This document shows, in pieces, positions 1 to 7,602 of a stretch of 15,362 nt of DNA (its first letter is position 1; each line of letters opens with the position of its first letter). Source of the stretch: Bacteroidales bacterium (GTDB taxonomy: Bacteria; Bacteroidota; Bacteroidia; Bacteroidales; VadinHA17). The notes beneath the pieces were generated by a model. It had not been told where the DNA came from, ran no database searches, and worked only from the letters and a program-made list of their open reading frames with translations. Where the stretch lies: the NCBI GenBank assembly GCA_003520925.1, contig DOTV01000192.1, forward strand, positions 3,403-18,764, written 5' to 3'. A program made the position numbers and the translations under genes.

Positions 1-47
1 ACGACACACGATGCACGACGCACGGCTCACGACAAACGGCACAAATA
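1..47. repeat. Degenerate 7-nt tandem repeat at the left edge
   Basis: The core CACG recurs at bases 7, 14, 21 and 28, exactly every seven bases, giving units such as ACACGAT, GCACGAC, GCACGGC and TCACGAC, then decaying into AAACGGC and ACAAATA. Bases 1-5 (ACGAC) fit the end of a preceding unit, so the array continues beyond the window. It lies just downstream of the stop codon of the serine hydrolase gene. No function can be assigned. Confidence 0.6.
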
Positions 48-49
48 GT

Positions 50-2056
50 TTAATGTTGCCATGTGTCCTGTGATGTTTGAGGCGAGTCTGTGATGGAATC
101 ATAAATTGCCTGTAAAATATATGGTCGGATATTCAAATCAGACAATAAATTGTTGTTTCTCGTCGGATAAACCCTGTTTGAGAAGAAAACATAGGTTATT
201 TCGTACTCGGGGTCAATCCAAACAAAGGTTCCCGTATAACCCGAATGACCGAAACTCTCCGGTGATGCACTCATTGCGGGATATGCTTCTGCAGGACCGA
301 GTTCCTTATTATTAAGCAAAGGTTTATCAAATCCAAGTCCTCTCCGGTTATTGTTTTCAGGGAACTGCACCCGTGAGTACTCTTCGAGTACATCCCTGTT
401 TATAATCTGTTCCCCTCCGTATTCACCTTTTCTTCTGTAAAGTTCCATCAGCTTCATAAGGTCGTTTGCGGTGGCAAACAGACCGGCATGACCTGATATC
501 CCGCCAAGCATTGCCGCCCCCTCATCATGCACAGTCCCATGAAGTAGCTGCCGTCTGAAAAGCGAGTCGTACTCGGTTGGTACAATCCTGTCCAGAGGGT
601 ATTTCTTATACGGATTAAAGCACATATCATAGGCACCCAGCTTGTGAAATATATTTTTAGTAACAAAATCGTACCATTTTTCGCCAGTCAGATTATCGAT
701 TATACCGGTCGAGATAATGAAGGTAAGATCTGAATAGACATATTTTTTCTCGCCAAGGGGACTCTTTTTGATCTCATTGAAAATCTTCTTCCTGTAATTC
801 TTATTTATATACAGGTTATTAGCAACCTTTAGCGGGTATTTTTTAGAGTATTCTGTTCTGAAGATATTCCTTTTAAAAGAAGAATCTTTCCTGACTGTCT
901 CCTTCCAGAACGGAATCCAGTCCTTAAGTCCGGCCTGGTGGGTCAGCAGATCTTTCATCAGAAGACCACCCTTGTTTGTTTTTCTGAAATCAGGAAGGTA
1001 ATCACCAAGCTTCTTCTCGACGGAAAACTTTCCTTCCGAATCAAGCAGCATAAGCCCGGCAAGTGTTGATGAAACTTTTGTCACCGATGCCAGGTCAAAA
1101 AGATCATCTTTTCTTACCGGAATTATGTCATCATAAGTATGGTACCCATAAGTCTTATGAAAGACCACGATCCCTTTCCTTGCAACCATTATTTCGCAAC
1201 CCGGATAGGCTTTGGCTTCTAATCCGATATTGGCTATCGAATCGATTTTCCTGTTAAGACCCGCCGATGATAATCCTGCGTTTTCGGGAAACCCGTACTG
1301 AAGTCTTATATTGCCTGTGGTTGAAATACCAAAACCTTCCGGCCGGTCATTATTAATTCTTACCGGGAGATTTCCGCTGGCTCCAATACCACCGAATATC
1401 AGCTGTGCCGATAAATCCTCAGTATATTCATTATCCGCGAATGCAAAAACAAGTCCATCAGCTTTATTGAGTGCATCATAATTCTCAAGTCCTGAAGGAT
1501 TTCCAAAATATGTGATTATAGTTCTTACTGACTCCGGAAGATTATGCAGAATGCACCATAAGCGGGTTAACATCCTGGAATTTATCTCCTTATCGGGATC
1601 CGAATCAGATATTCCCATAATAATCAGGTCATATCCTGATAATGAAGCAATCAGTTCAGCGAACTTGTCTTCATCGTCTGTAGAAATACTGAGGGTATCC
1701 GCAGGACAATAATCCAGTAATCTATTCTGATATACCGGGAACCTGTTCCCGTTTAATTCAAGAACAGCTATTTTAATATCCTGCAGGTTCTTTACCGGAA
1801 GGATATTATCCTTATTGATGAGAACTGTAAGTGATTTTGCATATTGATCCCTAAGTACTGCCTTTGCTGCACCATTATCAAAATCCAAACTCAGATTACC
1901 CGTCATTTCTTTTCTATAGGTTGAATTAACAACAGAATCTGACCGGACCTGATTAATCTGATTTATTAAAGAAGTATCACTAACCTGAGCACAGAGCCCC
2001 TGCGTCAATATAAGTAGGAAAGCTGAAAAAATGTATTTGATTGATTTAGTTAGCAT
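50..2056 (-). CDS. Exported serine hydrolase: GH3 C-terminal domain plus beta-lactamase/transpeptidase-like domain, GH3 barrel absent
   Basis: A 668-residue protein with an N-terminal signal peptide (about 1-23, ending LCAQ), so it probably acts in the periplasm or on a surface. Residues about 65-260 match the alpha/beta C-terminal domain found after the TIM barrel in Bacteroidota NagZ/beta-lactamase fusions (landmarks SLTVLINKDNILPVKNL near 75 and SAQLIFGGIGASGNLPV near 216). Residues about 265-655 are a class C beta-lactamase-like serine hydrolase with the nucleophile motif S324-V-T-K327, Y441-S-D443 as the second motif and H604-S-G606 as the third. It could be a D-Ala or muropeptide esterase/peptidase. 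The usual family layout has roughly 330 residues of GH3 catalytic domain between signal and GH3_C; only about 40 unrelated residues are here, so beta-N-acetylglucosaminidase activity is not expected. Transcribed divergently from the salvage operon. The substrate is unknown; the fold assignment is secure. Confidence 0.9.
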   Translation of the reverse strand: MLTKSIKYIFSAFLLILTQGLCAQVSDTSLINQINQVRSDSVVNSTYRKEMTGNLSLDFDNGAAKAVLRDQYAKSLTVLINKDNILPVKNLQDIKIAVLELNGNRFPVYQNRLLDYCPADTLSISTDDEDKFAELIASLSGYDLIIMGISDSDPDKEINSRMLTRLWCILHNLPESVRTIITYFGNPSGLENYDALNKADGLVFAFADNEYTEDLSAQLIFGGIGASGNLPVRINNDRPEGFGISTTGNIRLQYGFPENAGLSSAGLNRKIDSIANIGLEAKAYPGCEIMVARKGIVVFHKTYGYHTYDDIIPVRKDDLFDLASVTKVSSTLAGLMLLDSEGKFSVEKKLGDYLPDFRKTNKGGLLMKDLLTHQAGLKDWIPFWKETVRKDSSFKRNIFRTEYSKKYPLKVANNLYINKNYRKKIFNEIKKSPLGEKKYVYSDLTFIISTGIIDNLTGEKWYDFVTKNIFHKLGAYDMCFNPYKKYPLDRIVPTEYDSLFRRQLLHGTVHDEGAAMLGGISGHAGLFATANDLMKLMELYRRKGEYGGEQIINRDVLEEYSRVQFPENNNRRGLGFDKPLLNNKELGPAEAYPAMSASPESFGHSGYTGTFVWIDPEYEITYVFFSNRVYPTRNNNLLSDLNIRPYILQAIYDSITDSPQTSQDTWQH

Positions 2057-2181
2057 TATTTTTGAAACTCATTTTTGGATTATCGACTAAAAATAAGCAA
2101 AAATTTGCGCGAATCAAGACAATCCAAAAACTATATAATTTCAATCAATATTACTATATTTCAACCCTGATTGCCCTTTTA
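2057..2181. promoter_or_regulatory. Divergent intergenic region, probably carrying promoters for both flanking genes
   Basis: This 125-base A/T-rich gap separates two genes that start in opposite directions, so both promoters should lie here. TATATTTC at 2155-2162 is a near match to the Bacteroidota -7 element TAnnTTTG for the plus-strand gene, but I found no well-spaced TTTG partner. A short inverted repeat, GCAAA-AA-TTTGC, lies at 2097-2108 and could be an operator or chance. No Shine-Dalgarno sequence precedes either start. Confidence 0.4.
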
Positions 2182-5181
2182 ATGAAAAAAACTCTTCTGT
2201 CAGGCCTGATTTTTATTATATGTCTTATTCTGAGTAGTTTAAATTATGTTAATGCACAGAATAATGAAAACCTTGACAAAAAAGTAATTAAAAGGTTAAA
2301 AGAGTGGGAAAATCCTCTTGTCAGATGGCAGCATATAGCAAAACCAAAACTTGATTCTTTAAGGATAAATAATGAACCCGGAACAATTTCACTTTTTTTT
2401 GCACCCGGTTTATCATATTATCCATTCAGGGAGGATAGCTACGGGATCTTTATGGAATCAATCCGGAAAAAGCTCGGGAAAAAATTCCGGAAATATAAAA
2501 TTGAGGTTATTACAAACAATTACACACTCGATCAGCTGATTCCGAATTATTACAGGAAAGATTTTCCTGTTGATTCGTCAAGGTTTCCTGCTAAAAACAC
2601 AGAAAAGAAGATACTGGTCAGGAAAACAGGAGGGGAAGAGCCTCAAAAAGGGCTTTTCGGGAATTCGATAGCCCTCTGGCACAGTCACGGATACTATTTT
2701 GAGATGGGGCTCGACAGGTGGGAATGGCAGCGGGCAAAGCTCTTCGGCACCGTCGAGGATATTTCGATTATGGGTTATGTCGTTCCATATCTTACTAGAA
2801 TGCTCGAGAACGCAGGAGCAAATGTTTTTCTTCCCCGGGAAAGGGATATTCAGACAAATGAAGTAATAGTCGATAACGACAAGTCGTCGCATGGTTCTGA
2901 ATTTATTCTTCCAACAAATAAAAACATTCAGAAAATTCAACAGGGTTTCCTGCTTACCGATACCATCTTTCCGGGCTATAACCCATTCAAGGGCGGAACT
3001 TCTTTGCGGATTGTTAATGATTCTGCTGCTTTTGTTCCTGAAATTCCTCAGGATGGAGATTATGCAGTTTATCTATCATATCCTTTGCTGAAGGATAACA
3101 GTAAGCAGGTCAGATACATTGTATCCCATACAGGAGGAAAAACAGAATTCAAGGTTGATCAGACAATGGGAGGAGAAACATGGATTTACCTCGGTACATT
3201 TAACTTCGGCTCCGGAGTAAATAGGGCCACCGGCTCCGTTACAGTTACGGGTGCTGAAAAAGACAATGGTTTCATTGCCATCGATGCCGTAAGGTTCGGA
3301 GGAGGTATGGGGAATGTTGCAAGAAGACCTTCAGGTGAGATTATTAAAAATCAGCAATCTCTGAATGAGAATATTTCTCAGGGTAGCGAAAACGATAAAT
3401 CTGTTACCCCTGAGTTTACATGGAAGCTTAGTAATATGCCCAGATTTCTAGAAGCTTCCAGGTACTGGCTTCAATATGCTGGTATGCCCGATTCGCTTGT
3501 TTACACTCCTACTAATTCCAGGAACGATTACAATGACGATTATCAGTCGAGGGGTCTTTGGGTTAACTATCTGAAGGAAGAGCTGGGATTACCTATCGAC
3601 CTGTCGCTTGCATTTCACAGCGATGCAGGTGTTACTCCCGGCGATTCAATAATAGGTACCCTGGCTATATTTCATACTTCTGCCGACAATGGAAAATTTT
3701 CTTCAGGAACCTCCAGGATGGCTAGCCGGGATCTTTCTGATATAGTACAGACTCAGATTGTCGATGATATAACGAGAGACTTTGAACCTCAATGGACCAG
3801 GAGAGGATTGTGGGATAAACCATATTCGGAAGCCAGAAGACCAGATGTTCCGGGGATGCTTCTCGAACTTCTTTCACATCAGAACCTGGCAGATATGCGT
3901 TACAACCTCGATCCGAGGTTCAGGTTCAGCGTTTCAAGGTCGGTATATAAGGGCATTCTGAAATATCTGGCCTTTATTGAAAACCGTGATTATACAGTTC
4001 AGCCTCTGCCTGTAACAGGGTTCGCTATCACACCATTGTCAGGCAAAAAGGTCAGATTATCATGGATACCTGTAAATGATGAAAATGAACCTTCTGCAAG
4101 ACCAGATAAGTTTAAGGTTTTCACAAGGAGAGGCAACAATGGATATGATAACAGTTTTGTAACAAATGATACATTTACCGAAATAGAACTTCCATCATTT
4201 GATTCGATTTATACATTTAAAGTCACAGCAATTAACTCCGGTGGGGAAAGCTTTGATTCCGAGGAGCTGTCGGCCGGAATAACAACAGGCAATACACAAT
4301 CCGTTCTCGTTGTAAACGGGTTTGACAGGATATCAGGTCCCTCCTGGATCGATACGGGAGATTTCGCAGGCAGATCCTGGTGGGATGACCGCGGAGTCCC
4401 GTTTCATTATGATTTTATTACAATCGGCGAACAATACGACTTTAACAGGAAAAACCCCTGGCTCGATGATGATTCGCCAGGATGGGGAGCTTCATATACT
4501 GATGCAGCAGGCATAGTAAATCCGGGAAACGAATTTAACTACCCCAGTATTCATGGCAAAGCTATATTGGCTGCCGGGCATTCTTTTTTCTCGGTATCGG
4601 ATGAGTATTTCACATCACACTCAATACCTGCTTCGGATTATAAGATCATCGACCTTATCTTTGGAGAGGAGAAATCAACCCGGTTTTTCAACGACACCTC
4701 ACGTATCGATTTCCGGATATATACACCGGAATTCATGAAAAAGATTGAAGAGGTTACAAATGCCGGAACCGGTATTTTTATTTCGGGAGCCTATATCGGG
4801 TCAGATCTGTTGATCCCGAATGACTCGACGGCTATCAGGTTTGCTGAAAAGACGCTTCATTTTCTTCCCCGGACAGGTCATGCTGTCAGGACTGGTAAAA
4901 TATATGCAACTGACTATGCGAAACCTGAATTCAAAGGGTCATACAGTTTTAATACCGGCTACTCGCATTCAATTTATCAGGTTGAGGCTCCTGATGCCAT
5001 TGAACCTGCAGGAAAAGGAGCAGTGTGCTCCTTCAGGTATACGGAAAACAATACTTCGGCCGGAGTGGCATTTAAAGGAATAAGTAATGTTGTTGCCCTG
5101 GGATTTCCTTTTGAAACTATTTCGGACGAAAAGCAGAGGGAACTGCTTATGAGTCAGATTCTGAAATTTTTAGCTAAATGA
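2182..5181 (+). CDS. Exported N-acetylmuramoyl-L-alanine amidase-like protein with inserted golvesin C-terminal-like domain and FN3 domain ('xanthan lyase'-type)
   Basis: The frame is open from 2062, but ATG 2182 is preferred because it begins a clear signal peptide (KK, hydrophobic core, cleavage near NA-Q26), giving 999 residues. Numbering from that start, the first metal-site-like motif is H167-S-H169-G, followed by a conserved block (about 177-227) containing DRWEWQRAKLF and NAGANVFLPRERD. A beta-rich golvesin C-terminal-like domain (about 265-375, ending IAIDAVRFGGG) interrupts the fold. The amidase part resumes at about 410, with H479 in FHSDAG and E562 in GMLLELLSHQN, which resemble the second His and catalytic Glu regions of Amidase_3. 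An FN3 domain follows (about 605-692), then an uncharacterised C-terminal region opening with VLVVNGFDR (about 698-999). The likely role is cutting stem peptides from periplasmic glycan; database labels such as 'xanthan lyase' for this family are unsupported. First gene of the operon, overlapping the next by 4 bases (ATGA). Confidence 0.8.
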   Translation: MKKTLLSGLIFIICLILSSLNYVNAQNNENLDKKVIKRLKEWENPLVRWQHIAKPKLDSLRINNEPGTISLFFAPGLSYYPFREDSYGIFMESIRKKLGKKFRKYKIEVITNNYTLDQLIPNYYRKDFPVDSSRFPAKNTEKKILVRKTGGEEPQKGLFGNSIALWHSHGYYFEMGLDRWEWQRAKLFGTVEDISIMGYVVPYLTRMLENAGANVFLPRERDIQTNEVIVDNDKSSHGSEFILPTNKNIQKIQQGFLLTDTIFPGYNPFKGGTSLRIVNDSAAFVPEIPQDGDYAVYLSYPLLKDNSKQVRYIVSHTGGKTEFKVDQTMGGETWIYLGTFNFGSGVNRATGSVTVTGAEKDNGFIAIDAVRFGGGMGNVARRPSGEIIKNQQSLNENISQGSENDKSVTPEFTWKLSNMPRFLEASRYWLQYAGMPDSLVYTPTNSRNDYNDDYQSRGLWVNYLKEELGLPIDLSLAFHSDAGVTPGDSIIGTLAIFHTSADNGKFSSGTSRMASRDLSDIVQTQIVDDITRDFEPQWTRRGLWDKPYSEARRPDVPGMLLELLSHQNLADMRYNLDPRFRFSVSRSVYKGILKYLAFIENRDYTVQPLPVTGFAITPLSGKKVRLSWIPVNDENEPSARPDKFKVFTRRGNNGYDNSFVTNDTFTEIELPSFDSIYTFKVTAINSGGESFDSEELSAGITTGNTQSVLVVNGFDRISGPSWIDTGDFAGRSWWDDRGVPFHYDFITIGEQYDFNRKNPWLDDDSPGWGASYTDAAGIVNPGNEFNYPSIHGKAILAAGHSFFSVSDEYFTSHSIPASDYKIIDLIFGEEKSTRFFNDTSRIDFRIYTPEFMKKIEEVTNAGTGIFISGAYIGSDLLIPNDSTAIRFAEKTLHFLPRTGHAVRTGKIYATDYAKPEFKGSYSFNTGYSHSIYQVEAPDAIEPAGKGAVCSFRYTENNTSAGVAFKGISNVVALGFPFETISDEKQRELLMSQILKFLAK

Positions 5182-6659
5182 AATACACGATGGAGAAAAA
5201 AGTTGCATCATTTTTACCCTTTTCTGATAAGGAGTCATTGGACCACACTATTAAGTCGCTTAAAGACTCAGGTCAAATGGCTGACATTGTTATACTGAAA
5301 GGTACGGACAGCATTGCTGAGTTACAATATACTGAAGTTAAATACCTGAGGTCGGAAGGATTCTCATCGACCGTTTCTGTAAAAAAGATCGCTGATTCGG
5401 CTGCCACTGAATATATTCTCATTTATTCCAAGACATTTCCACTTGACCTGGGAAAATTTGCAATTAACAGAATGATCCAGGTTTGTGAAAACATGAATGC
5501 AGGAATTGTATATTCAGATTATTTCGAAAACAGGAATGGTCAGCTCTCGCCCCATCCTCTCATTGATTACCAGGATGGAAGCCTCAGGGATGATTTCAAT
5601 TTCGGGTCAGTAGTTCTCTATAAGACATCTGCATTTATTTCAGCATGCAAATCAATGGCTGAAGAATTCAGATTTGCCGGGTTGTATGACCTCAGGCTGA
5701 AAATATCAAAAGATCATCCGGTAGTTCACCTTCCTGAGATGCTGTACACAGAAATAGAACACGATACACGCAAATCAGGTGAAAAGCAGTTTGACTATGT
5801 TGACCCCAGGAACAGGGAGGTTCAGATCGAAATGGAGAAAGCCTGCACAAATCATCTCAAAGAGATTAACGGCTGGCTGAGGCCTGAATTTGGTGATATA
5901 AGCTTTGAAAAAGAGCAATTTGAATATGAAGCCTCAGTTATCATTCCGGTAAAGAACCGGGCGAAGACAATCAGCGATGCAATAAGGTCAGTTTTAAGCC
6001 AGAAGACGACTTTTAAATTCAACCTGATGGTAATCGATAACCATTCATCTGATGGTACAACAGAAATGATCGGTAAAATTGCACAATCAGACCAAAGGGT
6101 TGTTCACATAATTCCCGAACGTCTTGATCTGGGTATTGGTGGCTGCTGGAACGAAGGTCTCTTTCACACGAAATGCGGGAAATTCGCTATCCAGCTCGAT
6201 AGCGACGACCTGTATATCAGTGATAATGTTATCAGCAGGATTGTGCAGGAATTTTACTTACAGAAATGCGCAATGGTGGTGGGTTCGTATAAAATGGTGG
6301 ATTTTAATCTTGAGGAGCTTCCTCCCGGACTTATTGATCATAAAGAATGGACACCTGAAAACGGCAGAAATAATGCGTTGAGGATAAATGGATTAGGTGC
6401 CCCAAGAGCATTTTATACCCCTGTTATAAGGAGCATAAGGGTCCCAAATGTGAGCTATGGTGAGGATTATGCTGTGGGTCTGGCGATCAGCCGTCATTAT
6501 CAGATTGGAAGGATATATGAACCTTTGTACCTTTGCCGGCGGTGGGAGGGTAATACTGATGCAGCACTCGACATAAGCAGAGTCAACGCCCATAACCTTT
6601 ACAAAGACAGGTTGAGAACTATTGAACTGGTGGCAAGAAAGCAGCTGAACAGAAAGTAA
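5178..6659 (+). CDS. Tandem GT2-like (GT-A fold) glycosyltransferase
   Basis: A 493-residue protein with no signal peptide or membrane segment, so probably cytosolic. The C-terminal half (about 250-465) is a family 2 glycosyltransferase: ASVIIPVKNR at 252-261, the VIDNHSSDGT motif at 285-294, the nucleotide-sugar/metal DXD-type site D341-S-D343, an acceptor-side GED at 428-430 and RRW at 453-455. The N-terminal half (about 8-200) has the same general order in weaker form: YSDYF at 112-116 sits where DXD is expected, then an RDDFNFG segment and a YDLRLKIS segment. It looks like a decayed second GT-A domain. Donor and acceptor cannot be read. Its start codon overlaps the stop of the amidase gene (ATGA); ATG 5190 is an alternative start. 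Its place in a muropeptide salvage operon suggests a peptidoglycan-derived sugar or peptide as substrate, which is inference. Confidence 0.85.
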   Translation: MKYTMEKKVASFLPFSDKESLDHTIKSLKDSGQMADIVILKGTDSIAELQYTEVKYLRSEGFSSTVSVKKIADSAATEYILIYSKTFPLDLGKFAINRMIQVCENMNAGIVYSDYFENRNGQLSPHPLIDYQDGSLRDDFNFGSVVLYKTSAFISACKSMAEEFRFAGLYDLRLKISKDHPVVHLPEMLYTEIEHDTRKSGEKQFDYVDPRNREVQIEMEKACTNHLKEINGWLRPEFGDISFEKEQFEYEASVIIPVKNRAKTISDAIRSVLSQKTTFKFNLMVIDNHSSDGTTEMIGKIAQSDQRVVHIIPERLDLGIGGCWNEGLFHTKCGKFAIQLDSDDLYISDNVISRIVQEFYLQKCAMVVGSYKMVDFNLEELPPGLIDHKEWTPENGRNNALRINGLGAPRAFYTPVIRSIRVPNVSYGEDYAVGLAISRHYQIGRIYEPLYLCRRWEGNTDAALDISRVNAHNLYKDRLRTIELVARKQLNRK

Positions 6660-6666
6660 TCTTCTG

Positions 6667-7602
6667 ATGATTTACACCAACCAGATTGACGAACTTTTTT
6701 CATCCCAGCTCAGGGATTGGGACCTTGCGAAGCTTAATTACGGCCAGCTTGAAAAGATCAGGACCAGAAGCATGGATTTCGGTACTTTTGAAGTACTTGT
6801 CCAGTTCAACCCTGAGAGGATAAGATCATCAACTGCAAAGGTTGATGTTAAATCAATTGGGGACAGGCCATGCTTCCTTTGCGGGAAGAACAGGCCGCCG
6901 GAGCAGAAAGGTATCACTTTCGAAAACAATCTTACAATTCTGGTCAATCCGTTCCCGATCTTCCGGAGACATCTGACAGTGCCTTCTGAGGATCATACTG
7001 ATCAGAGAATCGCTGATAGCTTTGGCATAATGCTCCTGCTTGCGCAGGCAATTTCCTCATATACTGTATTTTACAACGGACCGCAATGCGGTGCCTCTGC
7101 TCCCGATCATTTCCATTTTCAGGCTGGCAGCACCGGATTAATGCCAATCGAAAATGATTTCCGGAATGGGAAAAACACTTCATTGCATTATTCTGAACAA
7201 GGTATCGAAGTATGGAAGTGGAGAAATTTTTTACGAGGTATAATTACACTTAAAGGGAGTGACAGAGAAAATATTATCAGGATATTTGATCGCTTATTTT
7301 ACGGATTATCAGAAATTCAGCCCGACAGACCTGAACCGATGCTTAATATCCTGGCCGGTTTTGAATCGGGCGAATGGATCATTCATATAATCCCGAGGAA
7401 GCTTCACCGCCCGGCTCAGTTTTTTGCCGAAGGCAGCGGTCAGATACTTTTAAGCCCGGCAGCTGTTGACCTTGGCGGAGTTATCATAACCCCAAGAGAA
7501 GAAGACTTTGACAGGATAAGAAAAAGCGATATAGAAGACATATTCAGACAGATATGCTTCGAAGAAATTGAACTTAACGGCTTATTAAACAGAGTGCTAT
7601 GA
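6667..7602 (+). CDS. DUF4922 protein, HIT/GalT-like nucleotidyltransferase
   Basis: A 311-residue soluble protein. It has the HIT-superfamily signature H148-F-H150-F-Q152 within APDHFHFQ, the arrangement in which galactose-1-phosphate uridylyltransferases and Ap4A phosphorylases form a covalent nucleotidyl-His intermediate. An upstream C69-F-L-C72 pair (PCFLCGKNRP) could bind a metal, and NPFPIFRRHLTVPS at 94-107 resembles the substrate-binding strand of GalT and Ap4A phosphorylase. A C-terminal IIPRKLHRP segment (about 241-249) supplies a further conserved basic/His cluster. Likely chemistry is nucleotidyl transfer to or from a sugar-1-phosphate or dinucleotide; the substrate is not known. 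It starts 7 bases after the glycosyltransferase stop and overlaps the SpoIID-like gene by 4 bases, so it may act with the glycosyltransferase on a nucleotide sugar. Confidence 0.85.
   Translation: MIYTNQIDELFSSQLRDWDLAKLNYGQLEKIRTRSMDFGTFEVLVQFNPERIRSSTAKVDVKSIGDRPCFLCGKNRPPEQKGITFENNLTILVNPFPIFRRHLTVPSEDHTDQRIADSFGIMLLLAQAISSYTVFYNGPQCGASAPDHFHFQAGSTGLMPIENDFRNGKNTSLHYSEQGIEVWKWRNFLRGIITLKGSDRENIIRIFDRLFYGLSEIQPDRPEPMLNILAGFESGEWIIHIIPRKLHRPAQFFAEGSGQILLSPAAVDLGGVIITPREEDFDRIRKSDIEDIFRQICFEEIELNGLLNRVL

Noticed and set aside
1..47. CRISPR array
   Set aside because: The period is only 7 bases with no spacer sequence and no cas gene nearby.
2097..2108. GCAAA-AA-TTTGC inverted repeat as a defined operator
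   Set aside because: Five-base arms in A/T-rich DNA are likely by chance and no regulator gene is present in the window to pair with it.
2062..2181. A 40-residue N-terminal extension of the amidase-like protein
   Set aside because: The frame is open, but the internal ATG at 2182 begins a textbook signal peptide, and the extension would bury it and consume almost the whole divergent promoter region.
2578..2940. A 120-codon open frame on the minus strand
   Set aside because: It is antisense to the conserved HSHG and DRWEWQ blocks of the amidase-like gene and shows no domain or signal.
2182..5181. Xanthan lyase
   Set aside because: No polysaccharide lyase family 8 features were seen; the conserved residues and context point to an amidase-like protein in peptidoglycan turnover.
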